Of a stretch of DNA of 64,000 nucleotides, positions 42,381 to 50,868 are shown one piece after another. The DNA comes from an uncultured Sphingomonadaceae bacterium (GTDB lineage: Bacteria; Pseudomonadota; Alphaproteobacteria; Sphingomonadales; Sphingomonadaceae). The stretch spans positions 248,001 through 312,000 of the forward strand of contig CANMBD010000002.1 in the NCBI GenBank assembly GCA_947495985.1, in the 5' to 3' direction. Positions within the stretch are counted from its first letter, which is position 1, and each line of letters opens with the position of its first letter. Below the pieces are notes generated by a model, which was given only the letters and a program-made list of their open reading frames with translations, was not told where the DNA came from and made no database searches. Made by a program: the position numbers and the translations under genes.

Positions 42381-43808
42381 TTAAGCAGGCACATTGTCTT
42401 TCTTGACCGTGATCACCTGTGGATAGGTGAATTCCAGCAGGCCTTCCTTGCCATATTCCGCGCCAAAGCCAGACTGCTTGTGTCCACCAAAGGGAGCGAA
42501 GGGCGACAGGTGCAGGAATTCGTTGACCCAAACAGTGCCGGTTTCCAACTGCTCGGCCACTTCAACACCCTTGTCAGGATCAGCGGTCCAGACCGCGCCA
42601 GCCAGACCATATTCGCTATCATTCGCACGTTGGATGGCTTCTTCCTCTGTGCTGAATTTCATCAGTGGCATGACCGGACCAAATTGTTCTTCGGCCACGA
42701 TCCGCGCATCTTCCGGCGGATTGTCGAGGATCGTGATCGGCATATAGTAGCCCGGTACATCGGGATCATGGTCCCCGCCGACGAGGAATTTATAGCCATT
42801 ATCCTTGGCATCCTGAACCAGTTCCAGAACCCGATCATATTGCTTCTTATTCTGAATTGGTCCGACCGCTGTACCCTGCTGCGCGCCGTCACCGACTTTC
42901 ACATGTTTGGCATATTCGGCGATGGCCGCGCTCAGCTCGTCATAAATATCTTCGTGGATATAGATGCGCTTCGCCGCGACACAGATTTGACCGGCATTGG
43001 TGAAGCTCGACCAGAATAGCTGCTCCGCCACTTTCTCGACATTGGCATCGGGCAGAACGATGGACGCATCATTGCCGCCCAGCTCCAGCGTGATCCGCTT
43101 GAGATCCTTGGAAGCACCTTCCATGATTTTCTTGCCGGTCGCGGTCGAGCCGGTAAAGGTGATCTTGTCGATATCAGGATGGCCGGTGATGAGCGGACCA
43201 AGACTATCTTCACCGGTCAAGATATTGACCACACCAGCAGGCGCGACATCTTTAATCAATTCCGCCAGCCGCAAGGTGGTCAGCGGCGTAAATGGGGATG
43301 GTTTCAGAACAATGGTGCAACCGGATAGCAAGGCTGGTGCGATTTTCTGCACCGCCATCATCACCGGGAAGTTCCACGGCACGATACCGCCAACCACGCC
43401 AACCGGAACCCGGCGGGTACGGCTGAGGCGTTCTTCGCTATCTTCATTAATCTCATCATCGAGGTCGAGCGTGGACTGCGCACCCGCCATCATTGACGCG
43501 CCGATAATTTCGCCTTGCGCCTGAGCATGCGGCTTACCCTGCTCTGCGGTCAGCAGGCGGAACAGTTCGTCGCTATTCTCTTTGATCGTTGCTGAAATCG
43601 CCTGCACCACAGCGCGGCGTTCATCGATCGATTTCTTGCTCCATGCCGGAAAAGCGGCACGCGCGGCGGCCACTGCTTCATTGAGTTCTGCTTCGCCGCA
43701 GGACGGCACCTGTCCGATCACTTCTTCATTGGCGGGATTGACCACGTCCAGCATCGTGTCTGTGCTGATCATCTGGCCATTGATGAGGTTCTTATACTGG
43801 GTAATCAT
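42381..43808 (-). CDS. NAD(P)-dependent aldehyde dehydrogenase
   Basis: 475 residues. Standard ALDH motifs: VPWNFPVMM, cofactor TFTGSTATGKKI, the glutamate motif LELGGNDASIVLPDA, and the nucleophile in FTNAGQICVAAKR (cysteine about residue 280), with EEQFGPVMPL and PFGGHKQSGFG near the end. It oxidises an aldehyde to an acid in the cytosol. AAGGAG precedes the ATG. Placed just downstream of the P450 gene, it could take on an aldehyde made from a P450-hydroxylated chain. Confidence 0.92.
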   Translation of the reverse strand: MITQYKNLINGQMISTDTMLDVVNPANEEVIGQVPSCGEAELNEAVAAARAAFPAWSKKSIDERRAVVQAISATIKENSDELFRLLTAEQGKPHAQAQGEIIGASMMAGAQSTLDLDDEINEDSEERLSRTRRVPVGVVGGIVPWNFPVMMAVQKIAPALLSGCTIVLKPSPFTPLTTLRLAELIKDVAPAGVVNILTGEDSLGPLITGHPDIDKITFTGSTATGKKIMEGASKDLKRITLELGGNDASIVLPDANVEKVAEQLFWSSFTNAGQICVAAKRIYIHEDIYDELSAAIAEYAKHVKVGDGAQQGTAVGPIQNKKQYDRVLELVQDAKDNGYKFLVGGDHDPDVPGYYMPITILDNPPEDARIVAEEQFGPVMPLMKFSTEEEAIQRANDSEYGLAGAVWTADPDKGVEVAEQLETGTVWVNEFLHLSPFAPFGGHKQSGFGAEYGKEGLLEFTYPQVITVKKDNVPA

Positions 43809-43887
43809 GTCGCTCTCCTTTTGGAATTTCTGCCCGTTCGTTTCTATTTTGGTTTCTTCTAAACTATTACAAGACTATCTGCGCCTG

Positions 43888-45180
43888 TCATTTTGATAGA
43901 GTATATCTAAGTGGTAGCGTTTTCAGTCCGCCGACAAAACTCGATTTCGCCCGCTTGGGTTCCCCCGCCAGCTCAACCGTTTCAATCCGGTCGAGCAGTT
44001 CGTTGAATAAAATCTTCATTTCCATCCGCGCCATATGCAAGCCCAAACACTGATGCGCGCCAGCACCAAAGGCGAGATGGCGATTGGGCGATCGAGCGGC
44101 ATCAAATTTGCGCGGATTTTCAAAGACCCGCTCATCATGATTGGCGGCGACATAGTTGATCATCAGCCAGTCGCCCTCTTTAATATGCACCCCGCAAACC
44201 TCGACATCTTCCGCCGCAGTACGCATGAAATGCTGTACCGGTGAAGTCCAGCGGATCGCTTCCTCGACAATCCCGGGCAGCAGATCACGATCGGCTTTGA
44301 GCCGCGCAAACTGTTCCGGATCCTGGGCCAGCGCCATCATGGCGCCAGCGGTTGAAGCCGATGTCGTATCATGCCCTGCGGACGCGACGATGATATAATA
44401 GCCCGCCATGTCGCGATCACTGAGATATTCGCCATCGACCTTTGCATTGGCTATCACGCTGGCGACATCATCGGTGGGATTGGCGCGCTTTTCTTCGGTC
44501 AGCTTGGCAAAATAGGCTTCGAAATCAGCCACTGCGCCCACCACCAGCTGGGTAACCTGTTCCGCTGTCATATTGGCCATGCCGGTTTTGTTGAGATCCT
44601 CATCCTGCCCGCCAAACATCTGTTGGGTGAGGAACAGCATCCGCTGCTCATCTTCCTCCGGCACGCCCAATATCTGCATGACCACATGGAGCGGATAGGG
44701 GGCGGATACCACCGGCACAAAATCCGCCTCGGTTCCGGCATCGACCAGCCGATCCACGGTGGTCTTGGCCAACGCTTTGATTTCCCCTTCCAGCTGGCTG
44801 AGGTTTTTCGGCATGAACCATTCCTGGGTCAGCCGACGATATTTGGGATGGATCGGCGCATCAAGCGCAACCAGCGAATTGACCAGATGCGGGCTGCCGC
44901 CCGTGATCGCCTTGATCATTGCGTCGCTTTCACGAAACCCCAGGACCACGCCGCGAGGGGCGTTGAGGAAGGTGGCGTTGTCCTTGCTGATCCGCATGAC
45001 ATCATCATAGCCAGTGACCAGCCAGAAGGGGTCGTGCAGATCACCATTCTCAATCCGTGCCACCGGCATGTTTTCACGTAGCCAGTCAAAAGTGTTCAGC
45101 AGATCGTCCCATTCCGCATAGGCAATCGGGTCAATAACCGTGGACGCTATGGCCGCCGGTGCTTGTGGTGCTGCGCTCAT
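43888..45180 (-). CDS. Cytochrome P450
   Basis: 430 residues, soluble bacterial type. I-helix AGHDTTSASTAG (about 267-278), K-helix EEAIRW, and the haem loop LAFGAGAHQCLGLHMARME with the cysteine ligand near residue 376. It inserts oxygen into an unactivated C-H bond using electrons from a ferredoxin, which is not encoded in this window. AGGAGGAGG lies before the ATG. It is 12 bases downstream of the acyl-CoA ligase gene, so hydroxylation and CoA activation are probably steps of one route. Confidence 0.93.
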   Translation of the reverse strand: MSAAPQAPAAIASTVIDPIAYAEWDDLLNTFDWLRENMPVARIENGDLHDPFWLVTGYDDVMRISKDNATFLNAPRGVVLGFRESDAMIKAITGGSPHLVNSLVALDAPIHPKYRRLTQEWFMPKNLSQLEGEIKALAKTTVDRLVDAGTEADFVPVVSAPYPLHVVMQILGVPEEDEQRMLFLTQQMFGGQDEDLNKTGMANMTAEQVTQLVVGAVADFEAYFAKLTEEKRANPTDDVASVIANAKVDGEYLSDRDMAGYYIIVASAGHDTTSASTAGAMMALAQDPEQFARLKADRDLLPGIVEEAIRWTSPVQHFMRTAAEDVEVCGVHIKEGDWLMINYVAANHDERVFENPRKFDAARSPNRHLAFGAGAHQCLGLHMARMEMKILFNELLDRIETVELAGEPKRAKSSFVGGLKTLPLRYTLSK

Positions 45181-45192
45181 ATCATCCTCCTC

Positions 45193-46728
45193 CTAAACGA
45201 TCCGGCTGCCGGTCTTGCCCCAATATTCATCGCGGAGGAGGCGCTTATATAATTTTCCAGTCGCCACGCGGGGCAGTTCGGCGCGAAAATCGATCTGGCG
45301 CGGTACTTTGACGCCCGACAGTGACTGCCGCAAATAGGCTTCCAGCTCTTGTGCGAAATCATCATTGGCGTCAGCCATATCCATCGGCTGAACCACGGCG
45401 ACCACCTTCTCCCCCATATCCTCGTCTGGCGCGCCGATCACGGCGGCATCGATTACTTTCGGGTGGGTGACGAGCAGGTTTTCGATTTCCTGCGGATAGA
45501 TATTCACGCCGCCGGAAATGATCATGAAGCTCTTGCGATCAGTGAGATACAGAAAGCCATCCTCATCGACTTTCCCGACATCGCCCAGCGAGGTCCAGCC
45601 ATGTTTGTTATGCGCGGCCTTGGTTTTTTCCGGGTCATTATGATATTTTACCGGCGCACCGCCTTCGAAATAAATCTGCCCTTCTTCACCGACGGGTACT
45701 TCGTCGTCATTCTCATCGCAAATATGGACGATGCCCAAAAGCGCTTTGCCGACCGAGCCTTTATGCTCCAGCCAGTCTTCCGAATTGATGAAGGTAAATC
45801 CATTGCCTTCTGAGCCCGCATAATATTCGCGGATTATGGGACCCCACCATTCGATCATCTTCTCCTTTACCGGAATGGGGCAAGGCGCCGCGGCATGAAC
45901 CGCGCATGTCAGGCTCGATACATCATATTTCGCCCGTATTTCATCCGGAAGCTTGAGCATCCGGCTGAAATGTGTCGGCACCCATTGGCTGACATCAACC
46001 TTATATTTTTCAATCAGCTCCAGCGCCTGTTCGGGATCGAATTTTTCCATCACGATCACTGTGCCGCCCATCCTGTGCACGGTCATGCACCAGCGCAGCG
46101 GAGCAGCGTGATAAAGCGGCGCTGGCGACAAATAGGTGCAGCCGGGTTGAAACCCAAAAACACCCTGCGCCATCATCACCAGCGCGTTAGGCGCTGCAAT
46201 ATTTTCGTCATCCGGGAATGGAATGCGTACACCCTTGGGCCGACCCGTTGTACCTGAACTGTACAGCATATCCGTGCCGTGCCGCTCATCGGTAATCGGT
46301 GTATCGGGAAGCTCTGCCAAGGTCGACTCCATGGCGCGATCATCCTCTGCGCCATAAACATATTGCTTCACGTCCGGATTGCGTTTGCTCAGTTCGTCCA
46401 GCACATTCAGCTTGGCATCGGAACTCACCAGCAGCGACGCACCACTATCGCTCAAAATATAAGATGCTTCCTCTGCAGTCAGGCGGCTGGGAATCGCAAC
46501 ATAGTAGAGACCCGCACGTTGCGCTCCCCAGGCAAAATCAAAGAAATTGGGGTGATTGTCAAGAAAGACCGCAACCGTATCACCAATATTCAAGCCCTGA
46601 CTGCGGAAGAGATGCGCCATGCGGTTAGACGCCTTGTCGAGTTCATCATAAGTTTCAACGGCACCGGTGCTGGCCATGATGACCGCTAGTTTGTCGGGAT
46701 TTTCCTGAGCATGCAGATAGGGGTGCAT
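45193..46728 (-). CDS. AMP-forming acyl-CoA synthetase/ligase
   Basis: 511 residues. Motifs: phosphate loop MLYSSGTTGRPKGV (about 157-170), YYAGSEGNGFT, GDVGKVDEDGFLYLTDRKSFMIISGG and C-terminal lysine in RVATGKLYKRLLRDEY. It activates a carboxylic acid to its CoA ester via an acyl-adenylate. The style resembles FadD-type ligases for bulky substrates, but the acid cannot be named. GGAGAG precedes the ATG. It begins the ligase-P450(-ALDH) operon, with an 18-bp operator-like site about 65 bases upstream. Confidence 0.92.
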   Translation of the reverse strand: MHPYLHAQENPDKLAVIMASTGAVETYDELDKASNRMAHLFRSQGLNIGDTVAVFLDNHPNFFDFAWGAQRAGLYYVAIPSRLTAEEASYILSDSGASLLVSSDAKLNVLDELSKRNPDVKQYVYGAEDDRAMESTLAELPDTPITDERHGTDMLYSSGTTGRPKGVRIPFPDDENIAAPNALVMMAQGVFGFQPGCTYLSPAPLYHAAPLRWCMTVHRMGGTVIVMEKFDPEQALELIEKYKVDVSQWVPTHFSRMLKLPDEIRAKYDVSSLTCAVHAAAPCPIPVKEKMIEWWGPIIREYYAGSEGNGFTFINSEDWLEHKGSVGKALLGIVHICDENDDEVPVGEEGQIYFEGGAPVKYHNDPEKTKAAHNKHGWTSLGDVGKVDEDGFLYLTDRKSFMIISGGVNIYPQEIENLLVTHPKVIDAAVIGAPDEDMGEKVVAVVQPMDMADANDDFAQELEAYLRQSLSGVKVPRQIDFRAELPRVATGKLYKRLLRDEYWGKTGSRIV

Positions 46729-46789
46729 CGGTGGCTTCTCTCCATTTGGGGTGAACGCCTTTGCTGGCGATTCGATTGATTGGTATAGT

Positions 46790-46811
46790 GATTTAATTGG
46801 ATGATTAAATC
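46790..46811. promoter_or_regulatory. Operator-like palindrome upstream of the ligase-P450 operon
   Basis: The core TTTAATTGGATGATTAAA (46792-46809) is extended to 8-base arms GATTTAAT and ATTAAATC with a 6-base centre. It is the most symmetric of three related sites (others at 42270 and 55028). Confidence 0.65.
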
Positions 46812-46839
46812 AACCAAACTATGGGTTTGAAAATCGGGC

Positions 46840-47265
46840 CTACTTTTTCTTCCGCATGAAAGTGCCCAGAAGCAGCATCGAAAGCAGCAAACCGCCGATC
46901 GGTGCCAGATAGAATTGCATGAAACTGTGGATACGGTTTTTGGTCTCATCGACGGGATGGATGAAGACCGCCACGTCATCGCCAATAAAATATTCGCACC
47001 AGCTTTTTCGGGACGGCGTGAAACCGCCCTCGACTTCCACGCCGGTTGCCGTTTTGGCCACTGGTGCAAAGGACGCTTTGGATGAATTGCCGTGATTATT
47101 CCGGTGAACCTGGCAACGTGTGATCTTTGCCGACTGCAATTCAGCCGAAAGCATTACATCAATCCGGTCATAGACCAGCCATGCGGTAAAACCGACCGGC
47201 GCCAAGAATATCGCCAGTATTATGGCTTTGCTAACCCATCCCCCGAATCCGCCCTTTTCGGCCAT
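46840..47265 (-). CDS. Small membrane protein with DUF3592-like layout
   Basis: 141 residues: membrane helix near residues 12-32 (AIILAIFLAPVGFTAWLVYD), a soluble extracytoplasmic part, and a second helix near 118-138 (APIGGLLLSMLLLGTF) ending in basic RKKK. Two helices around a small beta-rich domain recall DUF3592 proteins, but the match is weak and no function is known. It is transcribed away from no neighbour and sits between the phosphogluconolactonase-like gene and the ligase operon, both on the same strand. Confidence 0.65.
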   Translation of the reverse strand: MAEKGGFGGWVSKAIILAIFLAPVGFTAWLVYDRIDVMLSAELQSAKITRCQVHRNNHGNSSKASFAPVAKTATGVEVEGGFTPSRKSWCEYFIGDDVAVFIHPVDETKNRIHSFMQFYLAPIGGLLLSMLLLGTFMRKKK

Positions 47266-47314
47266 GGCCCTTCAGATCTTCATCAGGTGCGGAATGTTTT
47301 CCAGATGATGCGCA

Positions 47315-48052
47315 CTAATTCTCCACATAGATATCCACAGGCACTGTGAGGTCCGCAAAGACACGGCCGATGGAAGCCATGCTGCCCGCACCTTCGCCAA
47401 TCGCCTGTTCAAGATACATTTGCGATCCCGCGCCGTTGAGTAGCACCAGAACCGTTCGCGCTTCGCAAATGGCGGCCTTGGTAACTGTCACCAGCGGCGT
47501 GTCGCCATTGTCCGGCATGATCCCTACAGCGCGTTTCTCTTTCGGCCCTTCCAGCGCCTCTTCCAGGTCGGCGCTTTCCACCAGACCGGCAGTGCTGCCA
47601 TCTTCGCCCATGCCGAGCCAGATTAAGTCCGGCGGCCATTTCAAATCCTGAAGCCGCGCATCCGCTGCGCCACCCGCCAGATGATAATCTTCGTTTTCCG
47701 TCGCGATCGGCAATACCCGCGCGCCGCGGGTCAGGAAAAGCTGCGCCAATGCTTTGACATGGCTGCGCGGATCATCGACCGGAACGAGATAATCATCGGT
47801 CGGGATGATCGTGACATATTTCCACTTGATCTGCTTTTCGGCGAGTGCTTCGAGCACCGGCATGGCGTCTTCGCTGACCGGCAAGGCCAGCAACGCTTCG
47901 CCGCGGGCATCGAGCGCGCTTTCGATGATGAACGTGATATCGCCGACGACGGCTTCAATCATCTCCGCGCGATCATCAAAATCCCACCATTCGAGTTGTG
48001 AATCTTCGCCTTCCGGCAAATCATCCAGATCCCAAGATTCGTCTTCACTCAT
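47315..48052 (-). CDS. 6-phosphogluconolactonase-like protein
   Basis: 245 residues. It has the sugar-isomerase-like fold of the family: LALPVSEDAMPVLEAL, IIPTDDYLVPVDDPRSH and IWLGMGEDGSTAGLVES. In genuine 6-phosphogluconolactonases the last motif reads GMGxDGHTASLFP, with a catalytic histidine; here this is serine. An acidic N-terminal extension of about 20 residues is also unusual. It may still be the lactonase of the Entner-Doudoroff/pentose phosphate route, or a variant with another role. Confidence 0.75.
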   Translation of the reverse strand: MSEDESWDLDDLPEGEDSQLEWWDFDDRAEMIEAVVGDITFIIESALDARGEALLALPVSEDAMPVLEALAEKQIKWKYVTIIPTDDYLVPVDDPRSHVKALAQLFLTRGARVLPIATENEDYHLAGGAADARLQDLKWPPDLIWLGMGEDGSTAGLVESADLEEALEGPKEKRAVGIMPDNGDTPLVTVTKAAICEARTVLVLLNGAGSQMYLEQAIGEGAGSMASIGRVFADLTVPVDIYVEN

Positions 48053-48172
48053 ATTGCGTCCTGTCCTTCGGATGTCTTGTGGAGGCTTCTAATCGCTGCA
48101 GAAATCAGCACAAGGGTAAATCCCGCTTTTCAAATTGCCAAGTTTCGGCCAATTGGGAGCCGAAGAGGCGAT

Positions 48173-49039
48173 ATGCGTATGACGGAAAACTGTATTCTCA
48201 CCCTGACAGCGGAAGACCGGGTTGGTCTGGTGGCAGCCGTGACCGGCTTTCTCGCAGAGCATGACGGCTTCATTCTCGACAGCCAGCAATATGCCGATCT
48301 GGAGCTGGAGCGCTTCTTCATGCGCGTCGAATTTAAAGGTGCGGGCGACAAGTTTCCGTCCGGTCTGGACGCCCTCACCGAAAAGTTTTCAGCCGTTGGT
48401 ACGCGCTATGCGCTCAACTGGACACTGGTCAGCGGCGCCGAAAAGCCGAACATTATCATTGCCGTGTCGAAGGGCAGTCATTGTCTCAATGATTTACTGC
48501 ACCGATGGAAAACCGGCGGACTGCCGGTCAATATTGCGGGCGTGGTCAGCAATCATGACAGCTTGCGGGATCTAACCGAATGGCATGATGTCGCCTTCCA
48601 CCATCTCCCCGTAACCGATAACAATCGGGCGGAGCAGGAACAGGCGATATTGGATATCATGAGCGAGCAGCAGGCAGATTATCTTATTCTTGCGCGGTAC
48701 ATGCAGATATTATCCGACGATCTTAGCACCAAATTGGCAGGTCGCTGCATCAACATCCATCACAGCTTTTTGCCCGGTTTCAAAGGCGCCAGACCCTATC
48801 ACCGTGCCCACGAACGTGGGGTAAAACTCATCGGTGCCACAGCCCATTTTGTCAGTACTGACCTCGATGAAGGGCCGATTATCGAACAAGCGGTTGAACG
48901 TGTCGACCACCGCGCAAGTGTAGAAGAGATGATCCGCATTGGCCGTGATATTGAGGCACAGGTTCTGGCCAAAGCCGTCAAATGGGCTGGTGAACACCGG
49001 ATAATACTAAACGGTAATCGTACGGTTGTGTTCCGGTAA
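48173..49039 (+). CDS. purU: Formyltetrahydrofolate deformylase
   Basis: About 288 residues. An N-terminal ACT domain (ILTLTAEDRVGLVAAVTGFL) is joined to a formyl-hydrolase domain: MQILSDDLSTKLAGRCINIHHSF, LPGFKGARPYHRAHERGVK and IGATAHFVSTDLDEGPII hold the asparagine, histidine and aspartate of the active site. It releases formate from 10-formyl-THF and balances the one-carbon pool. ATG 48173 (or 48179) has GAGGCGAT upstream; an open frame extends to 48077 but overlaps the divergent promoter. Confidence 0.92.
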   Translation: MRMTENCILTLTAEDRVGLVAAVTGFLAEHDGFILDSQQYADLELERFFMRVEFKGAGDKFPSGLDALTEKFSAVGTRYALNWTLVSGAEKPNIIIAVSKGSHCLNDLLHRWKTGGLPVNIAGVVSNHDSLRDLTEWHDVAFHHLPVTDNNRAEQEQAILDIMSEQQADYLILARYMQILSDDLSTKLAGRCINIHHSFLPGFKGARPYHRAHERGVKLIGATAHFVSTDLDEGPIIEQAVERVDHRASVEEMIRIGRDIEAQVLAKAVKWAGEHRIILNGNRTVVFR

Positions 49040-49041
49040 GC

Positions 49042-49461
49042 TTAGTTTTCAGCAGGTGATACCGGCTGAGGTGCATCGAGTACAATGTTCGCCGGACGCA
49101 ATATGGTCAGAGTCGCTGGCGCGCCGCTGACTTTTTCCTGTGCGGTAATATCAACCTGGATGAAATTACCCTCTTCGGTTAGGCGCGCGCTTTGCGTCCA
49201 TGTCCAGCCGAGCCCCCCATTTTCCTCCTCGCCGCTGCTTTCGCCGAGGCTTGGCGGGCGCGGGTCGGTCAATATTTCTACCGCCCGGTTGCGGACGACA
49301 GATTGGGCCACGACCCGCAATTCCAGTTCGGCTGCATTGCGCGTGGTATACCCCTGCAACCGGATCAACGCGAGCGCCGCCAGGCTGAAGACCGACAGCG
49401 CAACCAGCATTTCAATCAGCGTGAAGCCGCGTTCGCCAGTGGTCTTCCTGAGGACCGTCAT
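49042..49461 (-). CDS. gspI: Type II secretion minor pseudopilin GspI
   Basis: 139 residues. The prepilin cleavage motif RGFTLIEMLVALSVFSLAAL (glycine at residue 12, +5 glutamate) leads into the pseudopilin helix, and the following RLQGYTTRNAAELELRVVAQSVVRN matches GspI. It overlaps the gspH stop by 4 bases. The rest of the secretion operon is not here: purU follows directly. Confidence 0.85.
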   Translation of the reverse strand: MTVLRKTTGERGFTLIEMLVALSVFSLAALALIRLQGYTTRNAAELELRVVAQSVVRNRAVEILTDPRPPSLGESSGEEENGGLGWTWTQSARLTEEGNFIQVDITAQEKVSGAPATLTILRPANIVLDAPQPVSPAEN

Positions 49462-49946
49462 GGCGCGTCCTCACCGCCGGCCAGCTCGACATCTCCCATC
49501 GGGGCGATGATGATATTGCGTGCAAAATCCTTAAAGTTAAGCCGCACCTCCGCGCGATCGCTCGGCAATCCTGTACTTTCAAAGCTGATCAGCAACGGTC
49601 CCGTTTCACCTACAGAGGCGGTCACCCCGCTCGACCAGTCGGTGGACCGAAAGGGTTTGTCCTCCATCACAGACCAGGCACCTTTGCGCCGTTCCAGAAA
49701 GCTATAGCCGGAAGGCGTGACCTGAACCGCCATAGGGCGGGATTGCAAAATCGCATTGTCGCGCAGCGCGGCGGTTCGGGCTGCGAATATTTGCGCATCC
49801 TGTTCCAGATCGTTGCTGCCGTCGGGAAAAGACAAAACCACAATCGATGCCATCAAGCCCAAAATCACTAGTACAATCATGAGTTCCACCAGCGTGAAGC
49901 CGGTTTCATGAGCATTGCGCAAGGTGTTTTGGCGAGGTGTCATCAT
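49458..49946 (-). CDS. gspH: Type II secretion minor pseudopilin GspH
   Basis: 162 residues. ETGFTLVELMIVLVILGLMA is the prepilin signal and N-terminal helix; SNDLEQDAQIFAARTAALRDNAI and a C-terminal VELAGGE fit GspH. With GspI it would form the tip of the pseudopilus that pushes folded proteins through the outer membrane. Only this pair is present, so the remaining gsp genes must lie elsewhere, or the pair is a remnant. Confidence 0.85.
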   Translation of the reverse strand: MMTPRQNTLRNAHETGFTLVELMIVLVILGLMASIVVLSFPDGSNDLEQDAQIFAARTAALRDNAILQSRPMAVQVTPSGYSFLERRKGAWSVMEDKPFRSTDWSSGVTASVGETGPLLISFESTGLPSDRAEVRLNFKDFARNIIIAPMGDVELAGGEDAP

Positions 49947-50055
49947 GGCTGCTTATCGGTTCGGTCCGATCCCTCTCTTGCAGAAGCCGAGCGGGCCTGC
50001 AATGGATGAGAGAAGAGATATGCCGATTCAAACTATATAAGCAGGTGGGAAAATT

Positions 50056-50853
50056 ATGAGCGACGTCGTTCTTTATGACAAACAGGATCGCGTGGTCACC
50101 ATTACGCTGAACAAGCCGGAGACACGCAATGCGCTGTCGACCGACCTTTGTGAAGCACTGGTCAATGCAGTTAAGAAAGCCGATGCCGACAAGGGCGTCA
50201 GCTGCGTCGTTCTGGCCGCCAATGGCAAAAGCTTCTCCTCCGGTGGCAATCTGCATGAAATCAAGGCAATGACCAAGGAGCAGAATATGTCTCCGCTGGA
50301 AATCGAAAATTGGTACAAGACCGGCATTCAACAAATCCCGCTGGCGATGGCAGAGATTTCGGTTCCGGTCATTGCGGCCGTCAATGGCCATGCAATCGGC
50401 GCGGGCAATGACCTCACCACCATGTGCGACATAAGGATTGCAGGCGAAGACGCGATTTTTGCCGAAAGCTTTCTGCGTGTCGGGATCATCCCGGGTGACG
50501 GTGGTGCCTGGCTGCTGCCGCGCATCATTGGTCAGGCGCGTGCTAATCAGATGCTGTTCACCGGTGAATTTATCGATGCGCAAAAGGCTCTCGATTACGG
50601 TCTGGTGTCCGAAGTTGTGGCGAATGACGATTTGCTCAAACGCGCCTACGAACTGGCCGAGCAAGTGGTTGCCCTGCCCCCGCTGGCGATCCGCAAAACC
50701 AAGGAACTGGTCCGCACCGCCCAAAGCGTGACGCTGAAAGAAAATCTCGATCAAGCGGCCTTGTTCCAGGGCGTCCTGCAACAGCTGGACGATCATCAGG
50801 AAGCGATTGATGCGATCCTGGAGAAGCGCAAGCCGGTATTCAAGGGCCAATAA
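50056..50853 (+). CDS. Enoyl-CoA hydratase/isomerase family protein
   Basis: 265 residues. Motifs: NKPETRNALSTDL, FSSGGNLHEIKAM, NGHAIGAGNDLTTMCDIRIA and LRVGIIPGDGGAWLLPRIIG. The first catalytic glutamate is aspartate and the second falls at a phenylalanine, with an aspartate five residues on (PGDGGAW), so the exact reaction is uncertain. It starts a plus-strand run of six genes to 56871. Confidence 0.87.
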   Translation: MSDVVLYDKQDRVVTITLNKPETRNALSTDLCEALVNAVKKADADKGVSCVVLAANGKSFSSGGNLHEIKAMTKEQNMSPLEIENWYKTGIQQIPLAMAEISVPVIAAVNGHAIGAGNDLTTMCDIRIAGEDAIFAESFLRVGIIPGDGGAWLLPRIIGQARANQMLFTGEFIDAQKALDYGLVSEVVANDDLLKRAYELAEQVVALPPLAIRKTKELVRTAQSVTLKENLDQAALFQGVLQQLDDHQEAIDAILEKRKPVFKGQ

Positions 50854-50868
50854 GAGAGGGCAGTGATC

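Noticed and set aside
49906..50850. 314-codon minus-strand frame covering the crotonase gene at 50056-50853 and overlapping gspH
   Set aside because: It would conflict with two recognisable genes and its translation has no family character.
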